A DNA stretch of 64,000 nucleotides from positions 185,860,449 to 185,924,448 of the forward strand of contig NC_081411.1 in assembly GCF_030272615.1 (NCBI RefSeq), written 5' to 3'. A program made the translations under genes and the position numbers. Positions 1-11,045 of this stretch are shown here, in pieces. The notes below the pieces were generated by a model that had not been told where the DNA came from, did not search any database, and saw only the letters and a list, made by a program, of their open reading frames with translations. The DNA is from Cryptomeria japonica. Taxonomy: Eukaryota; Streptophyta; Pinopsida; Cupressales; Cupressaceae. The stretch's first letter is position 1. Each line of letters begins with the position of its first letter.

Positions 1-182
1 ATCTTAAGTACTCTTAGAGAATGGTATGGAATTTTCATAAAAAATCATAGGTTGTGAGTCACAGAGCAACAAAGACCATGGTGGTCTTAAGGTGAGTTGA
101 CAAAAAATAACAAGGAAATACTTCTACATAAGTTTGTAGCCTGTAAAGTAGGAATAATGAGCAGCGCATTCAGTTAAAAAAT
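1..182 (+). repeat. Element B 5' LTR, left fragment
   Basis: This stretch aligns with 37338-37520 of B's 3' LTR, sharing for example the run around 'ctgtaaagtaggaataatga'. The match stops at 182, where element A begins, and resumes at 17863. The bases at the break are AAAAT on the left and AAAGC on the right, against AAATC in the intact 3' LTR, which fits a decayed 5-bp target duplication. Confidence 0.75.
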
Positions 183-1038
183 TATTATCACTAAGGTTTG
201 TCTCCTAGCTAAGCCTAGACTTAGCTAACCCATGACACATGGGACTACTTCTAGGTTGTGGGTAACCTATTGCAGAAGTAGACCTCTAGATATAGGGCTA
301 GTTCCCTCTGAAACTTTCTTAAAACAACTAATTTTGACTAATAAAAATGAAAGAGGAATGCTATTAAAATGAAAATCTAATCTACTCAAACGATGATGCA
401 CTAGGATGTTTTAATTTCTAATATCCTAAATTGACTGATTACAATGGACTTTACAAAGACACTATTTGAGATCACAACTCATTTATTCCTAAGATGATCA
501 TAAGTATTTCATATAAAGGTTATCAATTAAGTTTGCATACAAGATGAAATAAACCATACAATGATGTTGGCTGAAATAAATTTGCAACACAATGTATAAT
601 CTAATCAGATCCAAGGAATGCTCACTAAAACATGAGATTAATGCATGACTAACAAAGGACTGAAAATGAATTCATAGTGTAAATTTAGCATAACACAATG
701 TAAATGACACAATAATAAATAGAAACAATTGAGATCTTCATTGAAATATCCAAAGAATACAATTACAAATCATATAAATATCTCTTATTTTAATGTATTG
801 AAGGTTACAAGAAATTAACACAACTAAATACAATGAAATCTAAGATGAACTCCAAATTTTCTGAGTTACAAGGCTATATTCATAGTTGTGTACATATGAA
901 AAAGCAAGAACTGATTAGAAATGAGTGAAAAAGATGTCTTCTATTTTAGCTATTCCTGAATATTGAATTTCAAAATAATGGCTCCCTCTAACTTGCTGAC
1001 TCACCTGGTATGATAAGTGTGTTGGTTTCTCTTTTGTC
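183..1038 (-). repeat. Element A 3' LTR, truncated
   Basis: Matches 14012-14863 closely in the same orientation. On the - strand it ends in GATAATA, like the 5' copy. Similarity stops at 1038, directly against integrase codons, so about 3 kb of U3 is missing. Confidence 0.75.
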
Positions 1039-1391
1039 TTTTATGGTCCCTTTTATGATCCTGATCAAATTCTTATTGGTGGACTCAGCTTGTCCATTAC
1101 CCTGTGGGTAATAATTAGAAGATGTGTTCAAATAGATTCCACTCTCAAGAGCCCAATTATTTACTTTCAGACCAATAAAAGCTAATGCATTATCAGAAAT
1201 TATTGATTCTGGAACACCAAATCTTGGTAGAAAATTAGGACAATTAACTCATTTTTTTCTCTTAATGCTGCACCTTCTATCCATTTTGTAAAATAATCAG
1301 TTACTATTAATATCCACCTATGACCAACACTTGAAGGTGGGTTTATGGGGCCTATGAAGTCAAGACCCCACTTCATGAAGGACTGCTCCAC
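1039..1391 (-). pseudogene. Element A integrase catalytic core, 3'-truncated
   Basis: This is the DDE integrase core that would insert the cDNA copy into DNA. On the - strand it reads GLDFIGPINPPSSVGHRW (first Asp), SDNALAF (second Asp) and NGQAESTNKN (the Glu). After the IRIIKGTIKDK segment the frame runs straight into LTR sequence. The region that follows in B (tryptophan-rich, ending in a GKEARLP motif) and the C-terminal domain are missing. A stop lies between the first two catalytic positions. The family assignment is secure and the gene is certainly non-functional. Confidence 0.85.
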
Positions 1392-1715
1392 TTTAATTGG
1401 CTACAATGGAAGGGCTACCAACCTTTTCTTTCCTACAAATGATGAGCACTTCTTGCACTATCTTACATAATCAAGAGCATCCTTAAACAAATTAGGCCAA
1501 TAATAACTAGCCCTCGTGATTTTATATGTTGTATTTCTTGGTGAAAAATGTCCACTAGCTGGTCCATCATGAAATTCATCAAGAATCCTACTTGTTTGAT
1601 CATATTCAATACACCTTAACAACATACCCTTATAATCCTTTCTAAACAAAACACTATCAATAATGACATATAGAATTGCTTGCAATCTGAAATATCTTCT
1701 TTTAGATTTATCCAT
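1392..1715 (-). pseudogene. Element A integrase zinc-binding (H2C2) domain
   Basis: The segment preceding the integrase core encodes the HHCC-type domain of gypsy integrases: a KRRYFRLQ start, a HDGPASGHFSPRNT segment holding the histidines, and YYWPNLFKDALDYVR. The cysteine pair lies in the degraded stretch after it. B carries the equivalent at 24350-24531 and 25637-25740. A stop separates this piece from the core. Confidence 0.75.
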
Positions 1716-1813
1716 ACCAATAGGACACTCACCAGTCTAAAGATAATGTATCATTTCTTCAATCAAACTTGTTGAAGATACTACTACAAGTATTTCTCCT
1801 TCATCTTCATGCA

Positions 1814-2160
1814 CTAGGACAACCTAAATTCTTCTTGTTTGTTGTCCTCAACATCTTTGGCTAGTTGTTCACAAAGACCTTTTCCTCTAACCATCTTTTT
1901 CTCCTTTATATCTACATCATAATCCATAACTTTTGTAACCCAACCATCTCTCTTGTCATTCAAATTTTTATTTAACAAAAACTTTTTCACAGAAGGATGA
2001 GCAACCAGCAAATGTACCTTATTATTTGACAGCATGTTCCTAAATTTCTTGAGACTTCTTATAAAAACCAATACATGTTTTTCAACAAAGGAATAAGACA
2101 ACTTATAATCCTTTAATACTTGACTAAAAAATGCAATAGGCTGCTCCAAACCTTCTTAAT
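1814..2160 (-). pseudogene. Element A RNase H (the RT-linked copy)
   Basis: Encodes the RNase H that follows RT in Ty3/gypsy pol. Recognisable blocks are QPIAFFSQVLKDYKLSYSF, VEKHVLVFIRSLKKFR, VHLLVAHPSVKKFLLN and a GWVTKVMDYDVDIK tail ending in VRGKGLCEQLAKD. B has the same blocks at about 23930-24230. It joins the upstream RT segment through a stop near 2155. It is the second RNase-H-like domain of this element; the first lies upstream of RT at 11046-11423. Confidence 0.8.
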
Positions 2161-2943
2161 TTTGCTGGAATAGCATGGCTAAGATTGTTTCAAAATTCCC
2201 AAAGGCATACGAGATGATGTCCTTTGAGTAATAATGGTTTATTAGTGTTGATGTTGATGTTATTGCTTCCTTTATCTCCTCAAAACTCTGTTTGCCTTCT
2301 CTAGTCGAGCTGAAACTCATTTTTTTCTTGAGCATAGAAGTTAGAGGCTTTAAAAGAGAAGCAATATTAGGTATAAACCTCCTTACCAAATTTATTCTAC
2401 CAACAAAACTTTGAAGAGCTTACTTATGAGTTGGTAGTGTTAAAGTAGGTATTTTACTTATTCTCTCTAGGTCAATGGATATACCATGCTTCGACACTAT
2501 GTGACCAAGAAGTCTTCCTTCATGAACAACAAAGATGCTCTTCTTGGGATTTAAAGAAATCTCATATTCTCTACAACTTTCAAAGATTTTTCTTAAATGC
2601 AAAAAATGATCATTAGCATCTTTTGAAAAAATGGTTATGTCATCAAGATAAAGTAGCACAAATTTATTCATAAGACCTTCAAAAGCCATATCCATGGCTC
2701 TTTGAAATATGGATCCAACATGATAAACCAAATGGAATTTTCCTATAAGACATTGTTCCCCATTTTGTGGTAAAGGTTGTCTTGAACTAATCTTCTTCCT
2801 TCACCAAAATTTTGTTATAACCTAAAAATCCATATAACAAAGAAAGCCTCTCAGAACCTAAAACCACTTGTAAAATTTGTTCCATAGATGGAAATGGTAG
2901 TGGTCCTTAAGAGACGATCGGTTGAGGTCTCCAAAGTCCACAC
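2161..2943 (-). pseudogene. Element A reverse transcriptase, C-terminal half (palm to thumb)
   Basis: Reading on the - strand from the C1 insertion, the frame resumes with VDFGDLNR and continues through FEGLMNKFVLLYLDDITIFSK. The catalytic YLDD is at about 2639-2650. It then runs into LLGHIVSKHGISID and the connection domain (MVRRFIPNIASLLKPLTS). The N-terminal half is at 10276-10740 and was contiguous before C1 inserted. Several stops and a frameshift near 2740-2940 make this a relic. Confidence 0.85.
2939..2943. repeat. Target site duplication of C1, left copy (CACAC)
   Basis: CACAC here and at 10276-10280 bracket C1 exactly and both belong to A's RT codons. Confidence 0.85.
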
Positions 2944-4092
2944 TATTAGGAACCAGGAAGGACAACTGAGAGGGGGGGTGAATCAATTGTCAATAAATTA
3001 CAACCCAAAATAACTTATTCCAACTTAAAACTTAGTGCCAATAAAACAAACTTAATGTCAGTAAAATAGATTAACAGTTATCCCAGTACTGGTATAACTT
3101 AATGCATGAAAAGAAAGCAAAACAACATCCACAACACATGACACAAAGATTTTGACATGGAAACCCTGTGGAAAAACCATGGTGGAAAACCTTACCCACA
3201 ATTAGATGATACTACTGCAGATAGTAAGTGAATACAACAAGGGGTCTCCACATGTAGAAAGGCCAACCGCCTAGAGCTCACTGCTCAATCACAAAATAGG
3301 AGTCACACTGACTACACAGTTGGATGGTTAAATCCAATAACAATGTACTACTTCAATAAAGAATCTTCAATATTGGATTCAGTACTCGTTTAAGCTCTGA
3401 CCATAAGTGCCAAACACCTTCATAACCTTCCCTTCAACCTTTAGATAATATCTGCATGATTTGCATAAGGATCTGCTTATTTTCACTCTTCACAATGATC
3501 TTCAATATTCACATACACTCACAATGATCTTCAATAAGATCTTACAATTATTTATACAAAACCTAAGACCTAATAATTAGGTCGGCTCCCTAAAGATATT
3601 ACAATTAAATCAATTAAAAAATAAGCCTTGATGCAATACAATATGTCACCCTCAATACATTTACACATTATCCAATCAATAAATCATTTCCAAAATGTGT
3701 CATGCTGATCTGGAACATGATATCTTGTACCGGTCCATAACCTAGACCTATTTGCCAGTTAAAGAAAATATGTCAACCCAATCAGACCAATAAGTAAAAC
3801 ACCAAATGTAAACATCCAATCCATGTCTTCGACATAACCAAATGATCTCCATAAGATAAAAAGTCATCATCAACTTCCTGAGTTGTTGGTGAACTATATA
3901 TCCTGTTGGTTAAAGCATATATTGGTGATTGTGCATAAGCTAATATCCATGTTGGGACCACAATATGTCGATTCAACAACAAACCAATATAACTAGAGTG
4001 TCAAATCAACAATGTAGACCTCCAGAAGATAAGTGTTGACATCAATGAAAAAACCATTGCAACACATGACGAAGTCATCCATAATACCAACA
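2944..4092 (-). repeat. C1 3' LTR
   Basis: 1,149 bp, about 90% like 9150-10275 by eye. On the - strand it starts TGTTGGTATTATGG right after the polypurine tract and ends in a C/T-rich run followed by CCTAATA. The ending is TA rather than the usual CA, and both LTRs share it. A TATA-like TATTTATA (+ strand 3549-3556) is conserved in both copies. Confidence 0.9.
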
Positions 4093-4106
4093 ATCTCCCC
4101 CTTTGG
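4093..4106 (-). other. C1 polypurine tract
   Basis: On the - strand, CCAAAGGGGGAGAT abuts the 3' LTR start, the position where plus-strand DNA synthesis is primed. The same sequence is found next to the LTRs of D, E and J. A related purine run lies at about 4356-4366. Confidence 0.85.
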
Positions 4107-4443
4107 TATTGATGGCAACACTAGATGGAAAAACTTCTAAGTGCCAAAAACAAAATGCCAAATACCAACAATCTCCGAAAATAGATCAATACAAAGTTCT
4201 ATACCAAAACATAAACAATATAACCAAAACCAAAATACATCTCTCCAAGAATACATCTCTCCCCAATAATGTTTTTCCATGGACATCTCTTCCCCTTTGA
4301 CATCAAATGCCAAAGCAGTCAAGAATCAAAATTAGAACATAACATACAACTAACTACTCCCCCTGAGAAGTAGCTCTCCTTCATCAAAGCTAAAAAATGA
4401 TTCTTTTGTTAGTCCCTATCGGCTTGATGCCAATCTTCATCAT

Positions 4444-4785
4444 TCAAGTCTCTGCCGGTGGGGAAATTACCCCAAGCTGCTCTCTGAGATATTCAAATGT
4501 TTCCTTAGGCAAAGGCTTTGTAAAAATATCTACAATTTTCTCTTTAGTGTTCACATAAACCAATCTCACTTCATTTGCTTCAACATTCTCTTTCAAAAAA
4601 TTGTACTTAATAAATACCAAATTCTTTGATATATCAATTGTTGTTGAATTATCACAATGTATAATTATTGGTTCTTTGCATTTTACCTTGATATCCTTCA
4701 ACATTTGCTTGATCCATAATACCTGAGTGCAATTAGTTGTTGCTGCAACATATTCTACTTCTACTATAGAAAATGATGTACAAGT
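4444..4785 (-). pseudogene. C1 RNase H, C-terminal end of pol
   Basis: The - strand encodes the end of a copia RNase H: a stretch with CDNSTTIDISKN, then FLKENVEANEVRLVYVNTK and the family-typical IFTKPLPKETFEYLREQLG close to the stop codon at 4444. A stop near 4705-4785 separates it from the upstream part. The ~340 bp between this stop and the polypurine tract shows no coding sign. Confidence 0.85.
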
Positions 4786-6051
4786 CTATTTCTTGCTGAT
4801 CCATGAAATTAACCTTCTACCAAGAAAGAATTCTCCACTAATTGTACTCTTTCTTTCATCCACATCACCTACCCAATTTGCATATGTATATGTACATAGC
4901 TCAAAATTGTCATCCTTAGGATACCATAAACCAAGATTTGTTGTGTCTTGTAGGTACTGGAAAATCCTTTTTACTATAGTTTCATGATTTTCTTTAGGAT
5001 TGCTTTGAAATTTTGAAACAATACACACTGCATTCATTATATCAGGTCTGGTTTGTGTCAAATACAGTAACCATCCAATCATAGATTTGTACCTTGTCAG
5101 ATTTATAGGAGTTGAATCATCCTTTAATGTCAATTTATCTATTTTAGTCATAGGAGTTCTTACTAGTTTGGAGTTTTCCATTCCAAATTTCTTCAAGAGT
5201 TCCTTCAAGTATTTTGTTTGACATAGGAATATACCTTTATCTATTTGAGAAATCTGCAAACCTAGAAATTTTTTTATCTCTTCAATCATAGACATTTCAA
5301 ATTCTTCCTGTATCTTGTTAGCAAAGTCTTTACATAACTCTTCTTCACCTCCAAAAATGATATCATCCACAAATACTTCAACAACCAAAATATCATCATT
5401 GGTAATTTTGTAATACAAATTCCTATCCACATTACCTTTTGTGTATCCAAGCTTTAAAAGATATTTATCTAGTCTAGCATACCAAGCTTTGGGAGCTTGC
5501 TTCAATCCATAAAAATATTTCCTTAACCTTCAAACCATATCCTTATCATCTGTTAATGAAAATCCATTAGGTTGTTCAATGTAAACTTCTTCAAGATCTC
5601 CATTCAAAAATGCACATTTTACACCCATCTGATAAACTTTGTAGTTCTTGTGAGCTATAAATGCCAGAAATAGTCCAACTGCTTCAATTTTGGCTACTGG
5701 TGCAAAGGTTTCATTATAATCAACTCCTTCTTTCTGAGAATAACCTTTACAAACTAATCTTGCTTTGTTTCTGATTACTTCACCATGTTCATTAAGTTTA
5801 TTTCTATATACCCATTTAGTTCCAATTACATTTTTGCCTTTAGGTCGAGGAACTAATGTCCAAGTATTATTCTTTTCAATCTGCTCTAATTCATCTTCCA
5901 TTGCTTTTATCCATTGTTTATCTTGACATGCTTTAGCAACTGATGCTGGTTCAACTTGAGAAATTAAATATACCTTTTCATTTTCCAATCTTCCTCTTGT
6001 CATAACACCTTGATTTTTATTTCCAATTATCTGATTTTTAGAATGATTCAA
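4786..6051 (-). pseudogene. C1 reverse transcriptase and start of RNase H
   Basis: A copia RT that would copy element RNA into DNA. Conserved blocks in order: [50 protein letters not shown], a [14 protein letters not shown] block, GLKQAPKAWYARLDK, the catalytic VFVDDIIFGG (Asp pair at about 5362-5367), and the TRPDI block. The N-terminal RNase H is recognisable but its first active-site region reads TYANWVGD where active relatives have ADWAG. A stop at about 5527 splits the frame. Confidence 0.9.
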
Positions 6052-6090
6052 TCTTACATACCTGGGTTTACTCTGATTTCCACTTACAGG

Positions 6091-7436
6091 CTATTGTTCT
6101 TCAGTCATAGTTGAGTTTTCTGATGATGTCGGTGTGACTAGTTCTTCATTTTGTTTTGGTGCAATCTGTGTTGGTTCATTTTTAATCATTTCTATTGTTG
6201 GTTCAGAACCGATAGATCTTGATTCTCCTCTAAAATGTTCATCTATCTTCACATTAGTACTTTCAATGATTTTTTGCAATCTTTTATTATAACATATATA
6301 TACCTTGCTTCTAGTTGAATAACCAAGAAATATTCCTTCATCACTTCTAGGATCAAATTTGCCAATATACTCATCTCTCCTAATATAGCAGTTGCTTCCA
6401 AATATTCTGAAATATTTAAGAGTAGGAGTATGACCAAACCATAGTTCATAAGGGGTCTTACCAGTTTCACTTTTGATGTAAACTTTGTTGAAAGTATAAA
6501 CCACTATATTGACTGCTTCTCTCTAGTACATATGAGGTAGATTTGCTTCCATCATCGTGGTTCTTGCTACATCCACTATAGTTATATTCTTCCTTTCCAC
6601 AACTCCATTCTATTGGGGTGTCCAGGATGCCGATATTTGTCTTTTGATTCCATTCTCCTCACAAAATGAATTGAATTACCTAGATGTAAATTCTCCTCTT
6701 TGATCAGATCTCAAACATTTGAATTTCTTGTTGGTTTCATTCTCTACCATTTCCTTGTATATCTTGAATCTTCCAAAAGCTTATGATTTCTCCCTGAGAA
6801 AAGTAACCCAACACATTCTAGAATAATCATCAATTATTAGCATAAAGTATCTATCAACTTGAAGACTTCGTGTTCTTGTTGGACCACATAAGTCCAGTAT
6901 GAATTAAATCAAGAATATTATTGGATTCCTCAGAAATGCTCTTAAATGTTGTTCTAACTTGATTTCCCATTTGACATTCCTTACATACTAGATTATGAGG
7001 TTTCACAATGTTAGGTAAATCCCTTACTGCCTTGGTTGAACTGATCTTTACAATACAATCAAAATTCACATGACAGAGTCTTTTATGCCATAACCAACTT
7101 TCATCAACATGCAATCAAACATGTCTTATCACTGGTATTCAAATGAAAGATATTACCTTTAATCTGATTACTAGTTGCAATCTCCAATCCAATTCTGTTT
7201 ATGATTTTGCATTTTCCATTCTTGAATTGTAATTGAAATCCTTTTTTCACTAACTGACCAACACTCAGAAGATTATACTTTAAACCTTCAACATAATAAA
7301 CATTGTCAGTATTGTGCTTACCATCCAAAGATATAGTGCCTCTTCCTTTGATTAAACAAGCTTTGTCATCTCCAAATCTTACTAGACCTCCATTAATTTC
7401 CCAAAGTGATAAGAATTTGCTTTTATCACTAGTCAT
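6091..7436 (-). pseudogene. C1 GAG-pre-integrase and integrase
   Basis: Reading on the - strand: a NVYYVEGLKYNLLSVGQL segment, the zinc-binding LWHKRLCHVNFD...CKECQMGN domain, and the DDE core with IIDDYSRM (first Asp), RSDQRGEF (second Asp) and NGVVERKN (Glu). It continues through TPYELWFGHTPTLKYFRIFG and SDEGIFLGYS. In-frame stops occur at several points; one is TAG directly before NGVVER where copia usually has Gln. Copia order places integrase ahead of RT, as here. Confidence 0.85.
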
Positions 7437-8431
7437 ATGATGTGATCAACCACTATCAATGATCCATTCATCCTTTTCTTCAATTTTTACTACTAATGCA
7501 TGCTCTACTAGTTTGAAAATAGGTTTTGGTTGATATTCTTTCATTGCAGCAAATGCCAATCCACTATTTGTGGGATCTTCATCAGAGTCATTTGTAACAC
7601 CATCCTCTGCATAGTAACATGACTTATCTCTATTTTTCTTAAATCTATATCTTTGATATTTAGGGTTAGGTTTATATGTTCTTTTTGCTTCCTCCCTTAG
7701 TTGTGCATGTCTATCAGGACACCTAGACACCATATGACCAACTTTATTGTAATTAAAACATTTGAAAGGTTCTTTACCTTTAGGCATCTTCCTTGCAAAT
7801 AGTGCTTCAAGTTCTTCAAGTTCTTCATTTTCCCTTCTGATATCTTCAAGTTCTTTTGCAGAAAGCTTTTTCCAATCAGATTTGTTAGATGATGATAATG
7901 ATGATGCTTTGAAGGCTATAACAGTTTTGACTGTAGCAATAGGACCAAATTCTTCAAGCTAAAATGTTGAAAGTTTTCCAACCAAAGTACCTCTAGAAAC
8001 TAATGTATTAGGCATTATTCTCAACTCATTAATAGCTCACTTTCATTTTGTAAGCTAGTGGAAAATCTCTTAAAACTTTAGAAACAATTTCATCTTCACT
8101 TAAAGATCCTCCATAATATTGTACTCCTAAAAAATTTTTATTAACTCTTTCCATAAAAGCATAAATTCTTTCATCTTCTTCCATTTTTAAATTTTCATGC
8201 CTAACCCAGTAACATTCCAGTTTTGCAATTTTGATAGTGGTATCTCCTTCATTCAATGTTTCTAGTTTATCCCAAATAGCTTTTGCAGTAGATCTATCTG
8301 ATAATCAAATGATTTGCTGACCTGATAATGTGCTTAGAAGTGCTTCTCTTGCTTTGTAATTATTCTTCAAGTCTTTAGCCAATGTCGGTGGATTAGGGTT
8401 ATTCGGAGTAGGACCAACATAGCCATTCTTT
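7437..8431 (-). pseudogene. C1 gag C-terminal two-thirds and protease
   Basis: Encodes the retrotransposon capsid of the UBN2/copia type (KEWYWV-like helices, ERIYAFMERVN, LSEDEIVSKVLRDFP), a single zinc knuckle CFNYNKVGHMVSRC whose second Cys has become Tyr, and the start of the aspartic protease (WIIDSG then SHHM, with a stop between). The N-terminal part of gag is at 8974-9092, cut off by a retro-insertion. Gag N-terminus and zinc knuckle differ completely from ORF1 of C2/D/E. Confidence 0.8.
8416..8431. repeat. Target site duplication of the retro-insertion, left copy
   Basis: AACATAGCCATTCTTT, repeated at 8958-8973. Both copies belong to C1 gag on the - strand (KNGYV codons). Confidence 0.85.
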
Positions 8432-8957
8432 CTGGAGGATAAGGTTAAATCACTAGAAGATGGGAAGAAAGCGATGAAAAATCTTATGGATGTTATCCTG
8501 AGTTTCCTTTTTGTTGTCATTAAAAACCTAGAGGATATCGCTAAGGTCTATGATCAAACCTGCTCTCCAAAACCAATTGTTGATCTTGACTTGGATGAAG
8601 AGACCATCTAGACTGGTAGCGGTGATGCTACTTTAGTGGGTGGCACTGTGAAGAGGACCAGGACAAGTGTCAAGAATGTTGTGGCTGCTCCTGCAAAGAA
8701 TCTCCCTAATCTCAGGGATAACATCAAAGAGTTGCATGAAATTAGCAACACTCTAGCAAAAGCTTTGGAAAAAATCAACTAGTATCTTCTGGACTCTGGA
8801 TGGCCTGCTGGCTTTGTGGGCCTTTTTCTGGTTTTCTTTAGTTTTCTGGTAGTTTTTCGTAGGCCTGTTCTCTTTTGTTTCTTGTCATTTTGTTGTTTAA
8901 GTTCTGCTTGTAAAGGGTTTCGGGGCCCCTTCAAAACTTGCTTTTAGCTTAATAAAA
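8432..8957 (+). mobile_element. 5'-truncated non-LTR retro-insertion inside C1 gag
   Basis: A ~526-bp + strand segment is flanked by a 16-bp duplication, AACATAGCCATTCTTT. It ends in TTAGCTTAATAAAAA, giving a polyA-type 3' end. These are marks of target-primed reverse transcription by LINE machinery. It carries the end of a reading frame, with one stop inside, containing LRDNIKELHEISNTLAKALE and stopping at about 8781. A T-rich 3' UTR with the run GGGTTTCGGGGCCCC follows, which resembles plant LINE tails. No RT is left, so LINE versus retro-copied transcript is undecided. Confidence 0.75.
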
Positions 8958-8973
8958 AACATAGCCATTCTTT
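8958..8973. repeat. Target site duplication of the retro-insertion, right copy
   Basis: Second copy of the 16-bp repeat, directly after the A-rich tail. Confidence 0.85.
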
Positions 8974-9092
8974 GTAATATCCCATATATCTCTTCCAATG
9001 CAATTCAAATGTGTTTCCATTCTGATCTTCCATATACCATAGTTAGTTCCATCAAGTTTGGGATTGTCCTTCCAAAATATATTTGCTGCCAT
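8974..9092 (-). pseudogene. C1 gag N-terminus
   Basis: On the - strand an ATG at 9092 opens MAANIFWKDNPKLDGTN and continues with W-rich copia gag codons (GIWKIRMETHL, GRDIWDI) until the retro-insertion. This is the typical N-terminal block of plant copia gag, 58 bp inside the 5' LTR. The start was chosen because it is the first ATG after the primer site and gives this family block. Confidence 0.8.
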
Positions 9093-9135
9093 AAGATATC
9101 CTGAAGTTGTTAGGCTTCTGAAAAGACAAGACTAG

Positions 9136-9149
9136 GCTCTGATACAAAT
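9136..9149 (-). other. C1 primer binding site
   Basis: On the - strand TTTGTATCAGAGCC directly follows the 5' LTR. It differs by one base from the TGGTATCAGAGC complement of plant initiator-Met tRNA seen intact in C2 and D. Confidence 0.8.
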
Positions 9150-10275
9150 TATAAGGAATTGGGAAGGACAATTGAGAGGGGGGGGTGAATCAGTTGTCAA
9201 TAAATTACAACCCAAAACAACTTATTCCAAGTTAAAACTTAGTTTCAGTAAAACAAACTTAATATCGGTAAAACAAATTAACAGTTATAGCAGTACTGGT
9301 ATAACTTAATACGTGAAACATAAAGAAAAACAACATCCACAAGACATGACACAAAGATTTTGATGTGGAAACCTTGTAAGGGGAAAAATCACGATGGGAA
9401 ACCTTACCCACAATCAGATGATACTACTACAGATAGTAAGTGAATACAGTAAGGGGTCTGCACATGCAGAAAGGCCAACCGCCTAGAGCTCACTACTCAA
9501 TTACAAAATAGGAGTCACACTGACTACACAGTTGGATGGTTAAATCCAATAACAATGTACCGCTTCAATAAATCATCTTCAATGTTGGATTCAATACCGG
9601 GTTAAGCTCTGACCATGAGTGTCAAATACCTTCATAACATTTCCTTCAACCTTCAGATAATATCTGCTTGATTCTCACAAGGATCTGCTTATTTTTGCTC
9701 TTCACAATGATTTTCAATAAGATATTACAATTATTTATACAAAACCTAAGACCTAATCATTAGGTCGGCTCCCTAGAGATATTACAATTAAATCAATTAA
9801 AAAATAAGCCTTGATGCAATACAATATGTTAGCCTCAATACATTTACACATTATCCAATCAATAAACTATTTCCAAAATGTGTCATGCTGATCTGGAACA
9901 TGATATCTTGTATCAGTTGATAACCTAGACCTATCTTTCGGTTAAAGAAACTATGTCAACCTGATCAGACCAATAAGTAAAAAACCAAATGTAAACATCC
10001 AATCTATGTCTTTGACATAACCAAATGATCTCCAGATGATAACAAGTCATCATCAACTTCCCGAGCTATTGATGAACTATATATCCGGTCGGTTAAATCA
10101 TATACTGATGACTATGCATAAGCCAATATCCATGTCGGAACCACAATGTACTGGTTCAACAACAAACCAATATAACCAGAGTGCCAAATCAACAATGTAG
10201 ACCTCTAGAAGATAAGTGTTGACATCAATAACAAAACCAATGCAACACATGACGAAGTCATCCATAATACAAACA
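9150..10275 (-). repeat. C1 5' LTR
   Basis: 1,126 bp, paired with 2944-4092. On the - strand it starts TGTTTGTATTATGG and ends TTCCTTATA. TATA-like TATTTATA is at + strand 9732-9739. Confidence 0.9.
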
Positions 10276-10280
10276 CACAC
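10276..10280. repeat. Target site duplication of C1, right copy (CACAC)
   Basis: Pairs with 2939-2943; the 5-bp length is usual for copia integrases. Confidence 0.85.
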
Positions 10281-10740
10281 ATAGTCTAATCTCACCATTT
10301 TTATTCCTTACTTGAACAAGGTTAGATACCCATGATGTATGATTGATAAGAAAAATTATATTACCTTGGATTAGCTTGTTAAGCTCAGCTTTCATCAAGT
10401 GTTCTATCTTTGGGTTTAAAGGTCTTTGCCTTTGTCTCACTGGTTTTGCATTGGGCTCCAATTCAATTGTGTGTCAGGCTAAACTAGGATCAAATCCCTT
10501 CAAATCACCATACTCCCAAGCAAAAATATCATTAAACTCTTGACATAATGAAACAAAAGCTTGTTGTTCCTCTTTAGTGCATACCTTACCAAGATTTAAA
10601 AGCTTGTCTTTGAAGATTTCAATAGGTTTATAATGCTCTTCCTTAACCACCATGTTGGTCTTATCCTTTCTAACTTCATGATCTAAATTAAAAATTGACT
10701 CAAGTCTAACCAAACCTTTAGGAAAATTATTTGCCTTCAC
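10281..10740 (-). pseudogene. Element A reverse transcriptase, N-terminal half
   Basis: Starts with KANNFPKGLVRLESIF and continues EQQAFVSLCQEFNDIFAWEYGDLKGFDPSLA, a stop, then HTSWVSNLVQVRNKNGEIRLCV, where C1 interrupts. These are the fingers-domain blocks of gypsy RT and match B at 22690-23240 closely. The reading frame would continue at 2943. The 10741-11045 stretch upstream also resembles B but is too damaged to name. Confidence 0.85.
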
Positions 10741-11045
10741 CTGTATAATCTGATAATTATACTATTGCTGCAATTATCTCTAATTTCCAACTAAGAAATC
10801 AGCCTCTTCAATCAAAAGGTTTATAATCTACTCATCACTATCAAAAACTTGCCAATGAACATTGTTATCTAGAACTAAGGGTCTAACAACTACCTTAACT
10901 TAATGTTAAACATCAACATTCTTTATCTCGGCTGGTATATCAAACTTAGCTCCCATGGTAGCTAGTTTATTAGCTTGTTTTATTTATTAGAATGGAAGAG
11001 AGGTTAAATGCATCAAACTCCTCTATAATATCCCATACTCTATAT

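Larger units (their letters stand above)
2944..10275 (-). mobile_element. Element C1: Ty1/copia retrotransposon nested in A's reverse transcriptase
   Basis: Both LTRs, target duplication, primer site, polypurine tract and a gag-protease-integrase-RT-RNase H order (copia order, integrase before RT) are visible on the - strand. CACAC flanks it at 2939-2943 and 10276-10280. Removing it joins A's RT motif IRLCV directly to VDFGDLNR. Length is 7,332 bp, which includes a ~526-bp retro-insertion plus its extra TSD copy. Internal stops show it is no longer able to move by itself. Confidence 0.93.

Noticed and set aside
2960-2985. G-run next to LTR ends (GAGAGGGGGGG) as a polypurine tract
   Set aside because: It lies inside the LTR near its 3' end and is the antisense of the C-rich LTR tail. 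The true tracts abut the TGTTGG ends.
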